Shown here piece after piece: positions 34,662 through 43,573 of a DNA stretch of 64,000 nucleotides. This DNA comes from Bombilactobacillus mellifer. GTDB lineage: Bacteria > Bacillota > Bacilli > Lactobacillales > Lactobacillaceae. The stretch lies in contig NZ_KQ034028.1 of NCBI RefSeq assembly GCF_000970795.1, positions 67,541-131,540 on the forward strand. The letters are read 5' to 3'. The position numbers were made by a program, and so were the translations under genes. Positions within the stretch are counted from its first letter, which is position 1. Each line of letters begins with the position of its first letter. The notes beneath the pieces were generated by a model that saw nothing but the letters and a program-made list of their open reading frames with translations, did not search any database and was not told the origin of the DNA.

Positions 34662-34712
34662 GGTTTACAAATGTAAACCAAACGGGTATGATAAGTTCAG
34701 TTGACAAATGTA
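34662..34712 (+). promoter_or_regulatory. Copper-operon promoter with two CopY boxes
   Basis: The dyad GGTTTACAAATGTAAACC contains a perfect cop box TACAAATGTA (34666-34675; consensus TACANNTGTA). A second box, GACAAATGTA, lies at 34703-34712. The promoter TTTACA-N17-TATGAT (34664-34692) has its -35 inside box 1, and the expected start point just before box 2, so CopY on both sites would block RNA polymerase. Confidence 0.93.
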
Positions 34713-34737
34713 AACATTAAGAAAGGGAGGCCGATAG

Positions 34738-35193
34738 TTGACAAGTACAAGTAAGCAGATCAGCTCGGCGGAATGGGAATTAATGCGGGTTGTCTGGACT
34801 TTAAAAACCGCCAGTAGTAGGGAAATCATTCAAGCCGCCCAGCAACAGCAAGCTTGGAGTGCTTCCACCATTAAAACTTTATTACGGCGTTTAGTTCAAA
34901 AAGGCGCTTTACAAACCCAAAAGACACCGCATCATTTTGTCTATTCCCCACAAATTACCGAAGGGCAAGCGCAAGTGGACTTGGCCGAAAATTGCTGGCA
35001 GCAAATTTGTGATATGAAAAAAGGATCCATATTACAGCATCTAGTACAACAAAGCCCGTTAAGTCAAACGGATATCCACCAATTACAAAAAATTTTGACT
35101 ACCAAACTGCCCAGTGCGCCCCAAAGCGTTCCTTGCAATTGTTTGGCAACTGCAGATCATTGTTGCATCGGAAAGGAGACGCAAGATGACTAA
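34738..35193 (+). CDS. copY: CopY-type copper-responsive repressor
   Basis: A 151-residue winged-helix repressor of the BlaI/MecI/CopY family (SSAEWELMRVVWTLKTASSREI at the start, quoted in part; ASTIKTLLRRLVQKGALQ as recognition region). The C-terminus has the metal-sensing cysteines in PCNCLATADHCC. Start is TTG, with AAAGGGAGG 7 bp upstream. The stop overlaps the next gene by 8 bases (ATGACTAA). It is expected to release the two cop boxes upstream when Cu(I) displaces zinc. Confidence 0.92.
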   Translation: MTSTSKQISSAEWELMRVVWTLKTASSREIIQAAQQQQAWSASTIKTLLRRLVQKGALQTQKTPHHFVYSPQITEGQAQVDLAENCWQQICDMKKGSILQHLVQQSPLSQTDIHQLQKILTTKLPSAPQSVPCNCLATADHCCIGKETQDD

Positions 35194-35572
35194 AATAATT
35201 GTTTTCTGCTTAGGTTTAGTATTAATCGGCTTGATTATTTGGTGGTTTTTATTACCCCATGCCACCACGACGGCAACAGCGCAAGTGCAAGACCAACAAC
35301 AAGTAGTCGATGTGCAAGTGGCTGGCGGTTATGATCCGGAAACAGTGGTCTTGCGCCAAGGGATTCCAGCGGTCTTGAATTTTCGCCGCAGCGATCCCTC
35401 CAGTTGTTTAGATCATGTGGTCTTTCCGGATTTTGGGATTAATCAAGCCTTGCCCCAAAATCAAGTAGTTCCTATTAAAATTGATACGCAAACTGCAGGT
35501 GAGTATTCTTGGGCTTGTGGTATGGATATGTTTCATGGCAAATTAATCATTCAAGCGGCACAGGAGGAATAA
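35186..35572 (+). CDS. Membrane-anchored cupredoxin-domain protein
   Basis: A 128-residue protein with one N-terminal membrane helix (about residues 3-23) and an extracellular cupredoxin-like domain. Likely copper ligands are the Cys and His in SSCLDHVVFP and the Cys/Met/His set in CGMDMFHGK. The ATG at 35186 follows AAAGGAGA; the longer frame from 35114 lies inside copY. Second gene of the copper operon; it probably binds Cu at the cell surface or receives it from the ATPase. Confidence 0.85.
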   Translation: MTKIIVFCLGLVLIGLIIWWFLLPHATTTATAQVQDQQQVVDVQVAGGYDPETVVLRQGIPAVLNFRRSDPSSCLDHVVFPDFGINQALPQNQVVPIKIDTQTAGEYSWACGMDMFHGKLIIQAAQEE

Positions 35573-35845
35573 ATGATGGCAATGCAAAAACAAACAATTA
35601 TCGTCGATGGTCAATATCAACCGGCAGTTGTGAAATTTCAGCAAGGGCAGCCGGCCCAACTAACGTTTGTGCGGACGAGTGATCGAGGCTGTTTACAACA
35701 AGTCCAATCGCAAAGTTTGGGTTTTAAATTAGATTTGGCATTGAATGAACCCCAAACAGTCACCATCGCCACAGAGCAAGCGGGAACCTATAACTTTGCT
35801 TGTGGTATGGATATGGTTCATGGCAAAGTTGTGATTGAGCCATGA
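35573..35845 (+). CDS. Cytosolic cupredoxin-domain protein
   Basis: A 90-residue cupredoxin-like domain with no signal peptide or membrane helix. It keeps the ligand sets of its neighbour: a Cys in DRGCLQQV and CGMDMVHGK. It starts directly after the upstream stop behind GGAGG and overlaps the ATPase start (ATGA). The operon has no CopZ chaperone and the ATPase has no heavy-metal-binding domain, so this protein may deliver Cu(I) inside the cell. That role is inferred from location only. Confidence 0.82.
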   Translation: MMAMQKQTIIVDGQYQPAVVKFQQGQPAQLTFVRTSDRGCLQQVQSQSLGFKLDLALNEPQTVTIATEQAGTYNFACGMDMVHGKVVIEP

Positions 35846-37761
35846 GTTTAAAGTGGCGTTTTGGAGTATCTTTAATATTATCATTACCTATGGTATTGGA
35901 GATGGTACTTCATCCATTGATTCATTGGATGTTGCCTGGTGGGAACTGGACGATGTTAGGATTAACCACGATCATTATGATTATTTCTGCTCGACCCTTT
36001 GCTCAAAGTGCTTGGGCCGCCTTCAAAAAGCACCATGCCAATATGGATACCTTAGTTGCCGTAGGCACCACTACTGCTTATGTCTATAGTATTTATGCGA
36101 TGTTGACCCACCAAGCAGTTTTTTTTGAGAGTGCAGCCTTAGTCACCACCTTCGTGTTATTAGGTCAAGTCTTGGAAGAACGGATGCGGTCCCGAGCCTC
36201 TACCGCTTTGGAAAAATTAATGGATTTACAGGCACAAACGGCTACCGTCCAACGGGCCGACCAATGGGTAGAATTACCGCTCAATGAAGTTCAAGTAGGC
36301 GATCTAATTCAAGTTAAGCCGGGGGCCAAAATTGCAGTCGATGGTAAAGTGCTGACGGGAGAGTCAACGGTGGATGAAGCCATGGTGACGGGAGAAAGCA
36401 TGCCAGCGCTCAAAAAACCCGGAGATCAAGTAATTGGCGCTACGATCAATACTACCGGAACGTTGACTTTTCAAGCGCAAAAGGTCGGCGATCAAACCAT
36501 GTTGGCGCAGATTGTGGAATTAGTCCGTAAGGCCCAAAATAGTCATGCTCCGATTCAAAAGCTGACAGATCAAGTATCCAATTTTTTTGTGCCAATAGTC
36601 TTAATCATTGCAATCATTACCTATTTGATTTGGTATTTGGGACTCAACGCCAGCAATGCTCAAGCCTTAATTTTTGCCGTTTCGGTGGTAGTTATTGCCT
36701 GTCCTTGCGCGCTGGGTTTAGCTACGCCCACGGCTTTAATGGTGGGCACGGGTCTGGGAGCCAAATTAGGCATTCTGATTAAAAATGGCGAAGTTTTAGA
36801 AGCTGCCAATGATTTACAAACTGTAGTCTTTGATAAAACCGGAACTATTACCCAAGGACAACCCACGGTCACGGATATTGTGGGGGATACTGTCCAAGTT
36901 TTACAAATCGCAGCCAGTTTAGAAAAACTGTCGGAACATCCCTTGGCCCAAGCTATTTTACAAGCCGCACAACAACAGCATTTGTCTTTGGCGGCGGTAA
37001 CCAATTTTCAAACGCATACTGGTCAAGGCGTTACCGCTGACTTAGCTGGTAGTGCGACCTTTGTTGGCAATCATCGCTTAGCGGCCAATTACTCCATTTC
37101 GGATCAATTGCAACAACAAGCGCAAGTTTTGGAAGCAGCGGCTAAAACAGTTATTTTTGTAGGCCAAGAACAACAAGTAATCGGGCTCATTGCAATTCAA
37201 GATCAACCTAAGTCCGAGGCTGCGGCAGCTATCTCCGCCTTAAAAAAGCAGGGTTTGCAAACCGTGATGTTGACGGGGGATAATCAAGTAGTAGCCCAAG
37301 CGATTGCCCACCAAGTGGGGATTGATCAAGTAATTGCCGGTGTTTTACCGACGACTAAAGCCCAACAAGTCCAGCACTTGCAACAACAAGGCAAGGTAGC
37401 TTTTGTCGGAGATGGGATTAATGATGCTCCCGCTTTAAGTGCGGCAGATGTCGGTATTGCCATGGGTTCCGGTACCGATATCGCGATTGAAGCCGGGGGG
37501 ATTGTTTTAACCAAAAATGACTTGTGGGGAGTACCACAAGCGTTGGCTCTCAGTCGAAAAACTTTCCAACGCATTAAACTCAATTTATTTTGGGCTTTTA
37601 TTTACAATATCTTAGGGATCCCGATTGCCGCTGGTGTCTTTGCGGGTTTCGGGTGGACTTTGAGCCCCGAATTAGCAGGGCTGGCGATGGCCTTTAGTTC
37701 CTTATCCGTGGTCACCAGTTCGGTATTATTAGGACGCACAAAGCTGGAGAAGCTAACTTAA
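35842..37761 (+). CDS. copB: Copper-translocating P-type ATPase (P1B)
   Basis: A 639-residue copper export pump. Eight membrane spans are expected; motifs in order are TGES in the actuator domain, CPC in VIACPCALGLATPTALM, DKTGTIT, SEHPLAQAI, GDGINDAPAL and a last helix pair with an MxxSS motif (MAFSSLSVVTSS). There is no N-terminal metal-binding domain or His-rich stretch; the protein opens almost directly with the first helix. It may be named copA or copB; the CPC motif and MxxSS point to Cu(I). Terminator follows. Confidence 0.9.
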   Translation: MSLKWRFGVSLILSLPMVLEMVLHPLIHWMLPGGNWTMLGLTTIIMIISARPFAQSAWAAFKKHHANMDTLVAVGTTTAYVYSIYAMLTHQAVFFESAALVTTFVLLGQVLEERMRSRASTALEKLMDLQAQTATVQRADQWVELPLNEVQVGDLIQVKPGAKIAVDGKVLTGESTVDEAMVTGESMPALKKPGDQVIGATINTTGTLTFQAQKVGDQTMLAQIVELVRKAQNSHAPIQKLTDQVSNFFVPIVLIIAIITYLIWYLGLNASNAQALIFAVSVVVIACPCALGLATPTALMVGTGLGAKLGILIKNGEVLEAANDLQTVVFDKTGTITQGQPTVTDIVGDTVQVLQIAASLEKLSEHPLAQAILQAAQQQHLSLAAVTNFQTHTGQGVTADLAGSATFVGNHRLAANYSISDQLQQQAQVLEAAAKTVIFVGQEQQVIGLIAIQDQPKSEAAAAISALKKQGLQTVMLTGDNQVVAQAIAHQVGIDQVIAGVLPTTKAQQVQHLQQQGKVAFVGDGINDAPALSAADVGIAMGSGTDIAIEAGGIVLTKNDLWGVPQALALSRKTFQRIKLNLFWAFIYNILGIPIAAGVFAGFGWTLSPELAGLAMAFSSLSVVTSSVLLGRTKLEKLT

Positions 37762-37796
37762 GCACTTATTCCTAAAAAAATAAAATTTGAACTACA

Positions 37797-37836
37797 AACA
37801 ACTCCAAGAAGATCTTCTATCGGGGTTGTTTTTTTT
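37797..37836 (+). terminator. Intrinsic terminator of the copper operon
   Basis: AACAACTCC/GGGGTTGTT stem with an inner AGAAGATCTTCT palindrome and a T-run. Confidence 0.85.
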
Positions 37837-38122
37837 GTTTTAAAAACTTAGTCAGAAGATTAATCGGAGATCTTTTTGGCTGTGGGAGCTGGCTGGTTTT
37901 CCAATATGGCTCATCCATAAAGATAAATAAAAAGCTCCGGTGTTACTAAAGTTCATCAATCTGGGCAAACGACTACCAGTGGATCTTATGTTGGGCAATT
38001 GTAAAACGGGCGATCGTTCAAAGTAAACAACAAGCAGAGGTAAGCTATCTTTGCCATGATGCAGATAGGTTCAGAGCTGAGCATTTCGCAATTATCTCTT
38101 CTATAGCAATTCTGACTAGTAA
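37837..38122. other. Intergenic stretch without a recognisable gene
   Basis: No ORF with an RBS and no clear repeat was seen between the copper-operon terminator and the sorbitol-operon promoter. Confidence 0.4.
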
Positions 38123-38190
38123 TTGTATCAAACTAACTAGTACTGTATGGTAACAATTTTTGTTAGCTTTCGACTACAGTTTTGTTAGAA
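38123..38190 (+). promoter_or_regulatory. Probable promoter and operator region of the sorbitol operon
   Basis: TTGTAT-N17-TATGGT (38123-38151) is followed by TAACAATTTTTGTTA, a near-palindrome, and by two copies of TTTTGTTAG about 22 bp apart. These may bind the operon's own activator. Transcription from here would give a leader of about 200 nt. Confidence 0.45.
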
Positions 38191-38255
38191 AACTGGCTTC
38201 AGTACTTCTTTAAAAGATAGTTTTGATAATCTTTGATTAAAACTCAAGATAGTGG

Positions 38256-38305
38256 ATTAATTCCATGATTTTCTAAACGACCGGAAAATCATGGAATTAA
38301 TTTTT
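38256..38305 (+). terminator. Strong leader hairpin/terminator upstream of gutF
   Basis: A perfect 18-bp stem with a 10-nt loop; the left arm begins ATTAATTCCATG and the right arm ends CATGGAATTAAT. It is followed by five T and lies about 50 bp before the gutF start, inside the leader. It has the form of an attenuator; a BglG-type RAT antiterminator site was looked for and not seen. Confidence 0.75.
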
Positions 38306-38318
38306 GAAAGCGCTACCT
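38305..38318 (+). promoter_or_regulatory. cre site (CcpA)
   Basis: TGAAAGCGCTACCT matches the cre consensus TGWAANCGNTNWCA at 12 of 14 positions. It is directly downstream of the leader hairpin and would let CcpA repress the operon on glucose. Confidence 0.7.
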
Positions 38319-38356
38319 CTAAGATGTAACTATAGTCGATTGGAGGAGGATTTAAA

Positions 38357-39163
38357 ATGAGTAATTCGGATTGGTTGGGCCTTACAAATCGTGTTTACAT
38401 TGTGACGGGAGGCTCCTCGGGAATTGGCGCTGCAATCGTGCAAGAATTATTGAATGATGGAGCTTACGTTTATAATGCTGATCTCCAGGCGGGTGACGAA
38501 CAAGCCCCACGGTATACCTATGTTCAAACGGATGTCACGGCACCTGCGGATGTAGATAATTTAGTTGCGCAAGTGCAACAAGAACGGGGACGTTTAGATG
38601 GATTAGTGAATAATGCGGGTATCAACTTACCGCGATTATTGGTAGATCCCAAAGATCCGCATGGAAAATATGAGTTTAAGGTAGCCGATTTTGAGAAAAT
38701 GTTTAGTGTCAATGTGAAAAGTGTTTTTTTGATGGCGCAAGCAGTGGGCCGGATTTTGGTAGCTCAAGGGCATGGAGCCATTGTTAATATGTCTTCGGAA
38801 GCTGGTTTGGAAGGCTCTGTAGGTCAAAGCGTTTATTCAGCGACTAAAGGGGCGATTAACGGTTTTACACGTTCTTGGGGTAAGGAATTAGGTGAATATA
38901 ATGTCCGGGTGGTCGGCGTAGCACCAGGGATTATGGAAGCCACCGGTTTGCGAACTTTAAGCTATGAAGAAGCATTAGCCTATACGCGTCATAAAACGGT
39001 GGAAGATGTTCGTGCCGGTTATAAGAGTAAGACTACGACGCCGCTGGGTCGCAGTGGCAAATTGAGCGAAGTCGCGGATTTAGTAGCTTATTATTTGTCC
39101 GATCGAGCTAGTTATATTACGGGGGTCACCACGAATGTTTCGGGAGGCAAATCTCGCGGGTAA
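38357..39163 (+). CDS. gutF: Sorbitol-6-phosphate 2-dehydrogenase
   Basis: Short-chain dehydrogenase of 268 residues that oxidises sorbitol-6-phosphate to fructose-6-phosphate with NAD+. Features are the nucleotide motif TGGSSGIG, NNAG, the catalytic Ser in VNMSSEAG and the YSATK active-site Tyr/Lys. First gene of an operon in the same order as gutFRMCBA of Lacticaseibacillus casei, which supports the substrate. RBS GGAGGAGG. A close paralogue lies 7 kb downstream. Confidence 0.9.
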   Translation: MSNSDWLGLTNRVYIVTGGSSGIGAAIVQELLNDGAYVYNADLQAGDEQAPRYTYVQTDVTAPADVDNLVAQVQQERGRLDGLVNNAGINLPRLLVDPKDPHGKYEFKVADFEKMFSVNVKSVFLMAQAVGRILVAQGHGAIVNMSSEAGLEGSVGQSVYSATKGAINGFTRSWGKELGEYNVRVVGVAPGIMEATGLRTLSYEEALAYTRHKTVEDVRAGYKSKTTTPLGRSGKLSEVADLVAYYLSDRASYITGVTTNVSGGKSRG

Positions 39164-39178
39164 AAAAGGAAGTAGTGC

Positions 39179-41032
39179 ATGGCAGATTTCAATTATGAAT
39201 TACTAGACGAATTTATTAAACGTGATTCTTTAGATATGATTGCTCTCACTAAACAGTTTAATGTTTCTGCTAAAACGATTTTAAATCGGATTCATAATTT
39301 GAATGAGAGTTTAACAGGGATTGCAGAAATCAAGGTGAATAATCAGCGTTATCATTTAAAAGTTTATGATTTTCAAAAATTAACTGATATTCAAACTAAT
39401 TATCTGAAATCGTCGTTAAATTTAAATAATTTTACGAAACGTAGGGCCATCATTCTTCAACATTTGTTGTTTGCTCAAGATTTTGTGACGCTGGATGATT
39501 TAAGTGAAGCCGTTTATGTCAGCAAGGCCACGTTAAATCGGGATATCAAACAAATTAAACGCGAATTACAAGCTTATCAAGCACATATCGTGTCTGCCCC
39601 GAATCATGGTATTTGCTTACAAATTAAGACTGATTGGACAGCAGGGTTACTTTTAGCCCACTGGGTTTATGATTATTGCAATTTAATAGATGCTTTTGCG
39701 AGTACAGGCACTCGCACGCGTTTTAAACACTTAATGCAGCCCATCGATGCCGCAAGTTATTCCAAAGTGGCCAAAAATGTGAATATTCTCGCCAATTTGA
39801 TTCCGCGAAAACTACGCTTGGAACATGGTTCTCCCCAGTATCTGGATTTGTTGGATTATGCCAAATTACAGCCGGTAATTCAATATGTTGAACAAATTCT
39901 GCATACCCAATTGACGACTGCCGAATTACAGTTTCTATTTTATCCGTTAGCAATTAAGGCAACTAGCGTTTTAGACCCGGTCAAAGTAGAACAAGCGGTT
40001 CAGCAATTAAGACCGTTATTTGAGCAAATCACTCAAAAAATTAAAACACAGATGGATGTGTCATTGGATTTTCCCCGATTATTTCAACAAATTAAATATC
40101 ATTTAATCTTTTTGATTAATCGCGCCTTATTTAAAGTGCAATTAGATGACAGTTTAAATGATGAAATCATGGAAAAATATCCGGTGGCCTTAGAATTGGC
40201 CTTGATCACTACCCAGACTATTGAACAAGACTTACAGTTGTCCATTGTGAATTCGGAAAACAGTTATTTAGCCGTATATTATCAAATGGAGTTGAATGCG
40301 GCGCCCAATGAACAGCCAGTGAAAACGGTTGCGATTGTGGGACACATTAGTTCCGGTGTGAAAAAATTTATTACGCAACAATTACATGATTTGTTTCAAA
40401 CAGATATCCAGATTAAATCTTTTACAGATGCAGCTGAATTTCAAGCCAGTACCGAAGATTTTTTAATTGCTTTTTCCGATGTGCCGATTGCTACCAAAGA
40501 TAAAGCCTTTCCTATTGTCCGGAGTAGTAATATCTTTCGGACAACAGAGCTGGTCGCGAAAGTTCTCGTAGCGCAAGTATATAAAGAGATTCGAGATAAT
40601 AATTGCTATTTTACCATTAAGGCCATTGCCAGCCAGGATGGCTATTGGCAGGCAACCTATAAAATGATCGAAGAACAGATTGCTATAGGTCAATTAAATG
40701 AAGACTTTTTAGATAATTGGCAACAGCGTGAACGGCAGACAAATAATGTTTTTGAAAATGCCATTGCTTTACCGCATGCAATTGATACTTCGAAACACCA
40801 ACGTATCTTTTTTGAAATCGGCGTCTTTGACCACAGTGTTGATTACAATAACGGACAGGTACGAATTGTTTTTTTAATTGGCATTCCATCGAAGCTGGAT
40901 CAGGAGTTGCAGCGGACTTTAGCAACTTTATACGACATGATTGCAACGATTTCGCAAAATAAAGAAATGTATCAGAATTTGCTGAATTATGATCCACAGC
41001 AATCATTAATGCAGATTACGGAGGGAATTTAA
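39179..41032 (+). CDS. gutR: PRD-type transcriptional activator of the sorbitol operon
   Basis: A 617-residue multidomain regulator: N-terminal HTH modules (DDLSEAVYVSKATLNRDIKQ at about 100-120), PRD-like helical regions (one ending in YPVALELALITTQTI), an EIIB-like segment that lacks the phosphorylatable cysteine (VAIVGHISSGVKKF), and a C-terminal EIIA(Fru/Mtl)-like domain with its histidine in NAIALPHAID. Such proteins respond to phosphorylation by HPr and by the sugar-specific EII, so it probably activates this operon when sorbitol is transported. Confidence 0.85.
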   Translation: MADFNYELLDEFIKRDSLDMIALTKQFNVSAKTILNRIHNLNESLTGIAEIKVNNQRYHLKVYDFQKLTDIQTNYLKSSLNLNNFTKRRAIILQHLLFAQDFVTLDDLSEAVYVSKATLNRDIKQIKRELQAYQAHIVSAPNHGICLQIKTDWTAGLLLAHWVYDYCNLIDAFASTGTRTRFKHLMQPIDAASYSKVAKNVNILANLIPRKLRLEHGSPQYLDLLDYAKLQPVIQYVEQILHTQLTTAELQFLFYPLAIKATSVLDPVKVEQAVQQLRPLFEQITQKIKTQMDVSLDFPRLFQQIKYHLIFLINRALFKVQLDDSLNDEIMEKYPVALELALITTQTIEQDLQLSIVNSENSYLAVYYQMELNAAPNEQPVKTVAIVGHISSGVKKFITQQLHDLFQTDIQIKSFTDAAEFQASTEDFLIAFSDVPIATKDKAFPIVRSSNIFRTTELVAKVLVAQVYKEIRDNNCYFTIKAIASQDGYWQATYKMIEEQIAIGQLNEDFLDNWQQRERQTNNVFENAIALPHAIDTSKHQRIFFEIGVFDHSVDYNNGQVRIVFLIGIPSKLDQELQRTLATLYDMIATISQNKEMYQNLLNYDPQQSLMQITEGI

Positions 41033-41548
41033 ATGCTTCTCATCTTTGGCATTGTTTTAGTATTAGCTTTTCTTTTTCAAGGAATCATGGGCTTTTTTCA
41101 AATTAAAAATTTTTCACGTAATTTTAGTGAAGTACGGCAGCAGGGTAAAGTGTTAATTGGCAAAAATCCGAAACACTTTCAGTCGGGCACACTAATGCTC
41201 ATGGCAATTGATGAGCAGACCGGCCGCATTAAAGAAGCGCGGATTATGAAAGGCGTCACCGTCTTTGCCAAATTTCAGTCTTTGCCACAATTAAATAATC
41301 AGAATTTAGCCGTAGTGGCGGCGGATCACCAGTTTTTACAACAGTTTAATCGGTTAGTTCAACAATGTATTTTGAATGCTTATCAAAACTTCATTGACTT
41401 CAAAACGGGGACACTGAGTGCCAGTGAATTTGATACGAGTGTCAATGTCTTTACGATGCCTTTGTTTTCGCAGATGCATCTTTGGGGACAACAACTGGTG
41501 ACGCGGGTGAAAAAGTTATCAAATTTAATAGGAGATGAACATCTATGA
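41033..41548 (+). CDS. gutM: GutM, glucitol operon activator protein
   Basis: A 171-residue protein with one N-terminal membrane helix (about 2-20), matching the GutM/SrlM family. It starts at the base after the gutR stop behind GGAGGG and overlaps gutC by 4 bases. In enteric bacteria it is an activator; in L. casei it is needed for full expression of the gut operon. The mechanism is unknown; a membrane helix suggests contact with the PTS permease. Confidence 0.85.
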   Translation: MLLIFGIVLVLAFLFQGIMGFFQIKNFSRNFSEVRQQGKVLIGKNPKHFQSGTLMLMAIDEQTGRIKEARIMKGVTVFAKFQSLPQLNNQNLAVVAADHQFLQQFNRLVQQCILNAYQNFIDFKTGTLSASEFDTSVNVFTMPLFSQMHLWGQQLVTRVKKLSNLIGDEHL

Positions 41549-42099
41549 AATGGATTAGTGAATTTGCCAAGGCGTTTATGGGCTTGTTTCAAAGTGGTGC
41601 CAAAACGTTTATTGGCTGGATGAGTTCCATTGTACCAGTGGTGTTACTATTGTTGGTTTTGATGAATAGTATTATTGCGTTTGTCGGTGAAGAGCGAATG
41701 AATCGCTTTGCGCGTTTGGCTTCCCGAAACGTTTTGACGCGCTATCTGTTATTACCTTTTTTGTCAGCTTTTATGTTGGGTAACCCGATGGCCTTTTCGA
41801 TGGCGCGTTTTTTACCTGAGTTTTATAAACCGAGTTATTACGCAGCGCAAGCCCAATTTTGCCACACCAGCAATGGGGTCTTTCCACATATAAATCCGGC
41901 AGAATTATTCGTCTGGATGGGTATTGCGCAAGGTATTGATAAATTAGGGTTGAATAATATGGATTTAGCTATTCGTTACATGTTAGTGGGGATTGTGATG
42001 AACTTTATTGGCGGTTGGGTCACCGATTTTACAACGGCCTATGTCTGCAGAACCACCGGTGTGCAATTGTCTAAAGAAGTTTCGGTAGAAGAGAATTAA
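41545..42099 (+). CDS. gutC: PTS glucitol/sorbitol-specific EIIC
   Basis: A 184-residue membrane protein of the EIIC-Gut family with segments SSIVPVVLLLLVLMNSI, LPFLSAFMLGNPMAFSMARF and PAELFVWMGIAQGIDKLG. It forms the translocation unit with the EIIBC protein encoded next. ATGA overlap with gutM. Confidence 0.92.
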   Translation: MKWISEFAKAFMGLFQSGAKTFIGWMSSIVPVVLLLLVLMNSIIAFVGEERMNRFARLASRNVLTRYLLLPFLSAFMLGNPMAFSMARFLPEFYKPSYYAAQAQFCHTSNGVFPHINPAELFVWMGIAQGIDKLGLNNMDLAIRYMLVGIVMNFIGGWVTDFTTAYVCRTTGVQLSKEVSVEEN

Positions 42100-42114
42100 G
42101 GAGGAGGTCTAAAC

Positions 42115-43158
42115 ATGAGTACTTGGCATAGTATTGTAATTTCCAAAGGTTCCGGCGGCTGGGGCGGTCCGCTCACGATTACTCCTACAGAAGAAAAACA
42201 TCAGTTTATTTATGTCACTGGTGGCAGTCGCCCGGACATTGTCGACAAAATTGAACAGTTAACTGGTATGAAAGCAATTGATGGTTTTAAAACTTCAATT
42301 CCTGATAATGAAATTGCGTTAGCCATTATTGATTGCGGTGGAACTTTGCGGTGCGGCATTTATCCGAAAAAAGGGATTCCAACGGTGAACATCTTACGGA
42401 CAGGTAAAAGTGGGCCCTTGGCTAAATATATTACCCCCGAAATCTATGTTTCGGGGGTCACAGAAGATCAAATTCAACTAACAGATGCAACCGCTGCTGC
42501 GACCACAACCACCTCGAATACCCCGGAATCTGCCGATGCAGCGTCCACTGCACAAGCCGCTGATCAGGCCGCGGATAATCAAAAATATGATACTAATCAG
42601 ACCATTACGCAACAAACTAGCAAACAAAGTTTATTAGCTCGTATTGGTTTAGGAGCAGGGAAAGTTATTTCTACTTTTAATCAAGCTGCCAAAGATTCTG
42701 TTCAAACGGTCTTAAATACGATTATTCCTTTTATGGCTTTTGTCGCTTTATTGATTGGGATTATCAATGGTTCCGGTTTAGGGACTGCTTTAGCCCATTT
42801 GTTAGTACCACTGGCCGGTAATATATGGGGATTGGTTATTTTAGGCTTTATTTGTTCGTTGCCATTTTTGTCACCTATCTTAGGACCCGGAGCCGTTATT
42901 GCTCAAGTTATTGGCACACTCATCGGAGTGGAAATCGGCAAGGGGAATATTCCCCCGCAGTACGCCTTGCCGGCATTATTTGCCATCAACACCCAAAATG
43001 CCTGTGATTTCATTCCTGTAGGCTTAGGTTTGGAAGAAGCTGAATCCAAAACCGTTGAAGTAGGAGTTCCTTCCGTTTTGTATTCCCGCTTTTTAAACGG
43101 TGTTCCGCGAGTATTGGTAGCTTGGCTAGCTAGTTTTGGCTTGTATTCCAATCACTAA
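42115..43158 (+). CDS. gutB: PTS glucitol/sorbitol-specific EIIBC
   Basis: A 347-residue protein. The N-terminal EIIB domain starts with [15 protein letters not shown] and has the likely phosphocysteine C74 in [12 protein letters not shown]; an Ala/Thr/Asp/Gln-rich linker at about 128-170 leads to a C-terminal membrane domain (from about 195, [20 protein letters not shown]). It phosphorylates sorbitol during uptake. RBS GGAGGAGG. Confidence 0.93.
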   Translation: MSTWHSIVISKGSGGWGGPLTITPTEEKHQFIYVTGGSRPDIVDKIEQLTGMKAIDGFKTSIPDNEIALAIIDCGGTLRCGIYPKKGIPTVNILRTGKSGPLAKYITPEIYVSGVTEDQIQLTDATAAATTTTSNTPESADAASTAQAADQAADNQKYDTNQTITQQTSKQSLLARIGLGAGKVISTFNQAAKDSVQTVLNTIIPFMAFVALLIGIINGSGLGTALAHLLVPLAGNIWGLVILGFICSLPFLSPILGPGAVIAQVIGTLIGVEIGKGNIPPQYALPALFAINTQNACDFIPVGLGLEEAESKTVEVGVPSVLYSRFLNGVPRVLVAWLASFGLYSNH

Positions 43159-43177
43159 AATTAAGGAGATATTGGTC

Positions 43178-43558
43178 ATGGATCGATCTAATGCAAAAAT
43201 TATTTATGAAACTCAAGTGCAAGATATTGGCGCAGAGGCCAAAGAATTTGCCGAAATCAAAATGTTAATTCTGTTTGGTAATGAAGCCCCAGATGCTTTA
43301 CGTTCTTCTTGTTATATTATCGCAGTGAACCCGCTACAGGGCACTATCGTTCCGGGAATGATTTTACAGATTGATGATCATGAGTATCAAATTACCGCTG
43401 TAGGCAATGAAGTCCAACGCAATTTAGGTAATTTGGGTCATATTGCAATTAGTCTGACAGGAAAACAAACAGCGGAGTTGCCAGGCACATTATATGTTGA
43501 AAACGGTAACTATCCTGATATCATTAAAGGTAGTACTTTAAAAATAATTGAAAATTAA
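43178..43558 (+). CDS. gutA: PTS glucitol/sorbitol-specific EIIA
   Basis: A 126-residue EIIA-Gut with the family blocks MLILFGNEAPDALRSSCYII, YQITAVGNEVQRNLGNLGHI and PGTLYVENG. ATG 43178 follows AAGGAG, whereas the upstream ATG at 43136 would overlap gutB. It passes phosphate from HPr to EIIB. Confidence 0.92.
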   Translation: MDRSNAKIIYETQVQDIGAEAKEFAEIKMLILFGNEAPDALRSSCYIIAVNPLQGTIVPGMILQIDDHEYQITAVGNEVQRNLGNLGHIAISLTGKQTAELPGTLYVENGNYPDIIKGSTLKIIEN

Positions 43559-43573
43559 GAAAAGGGGTCAAGT

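Noticed and set aside
38122-38356. BglG-type RAT antiterminator site in the gutF leader
   Set aside because: No sequence resembling the RAT consensus overlaps the terminator hairpin.
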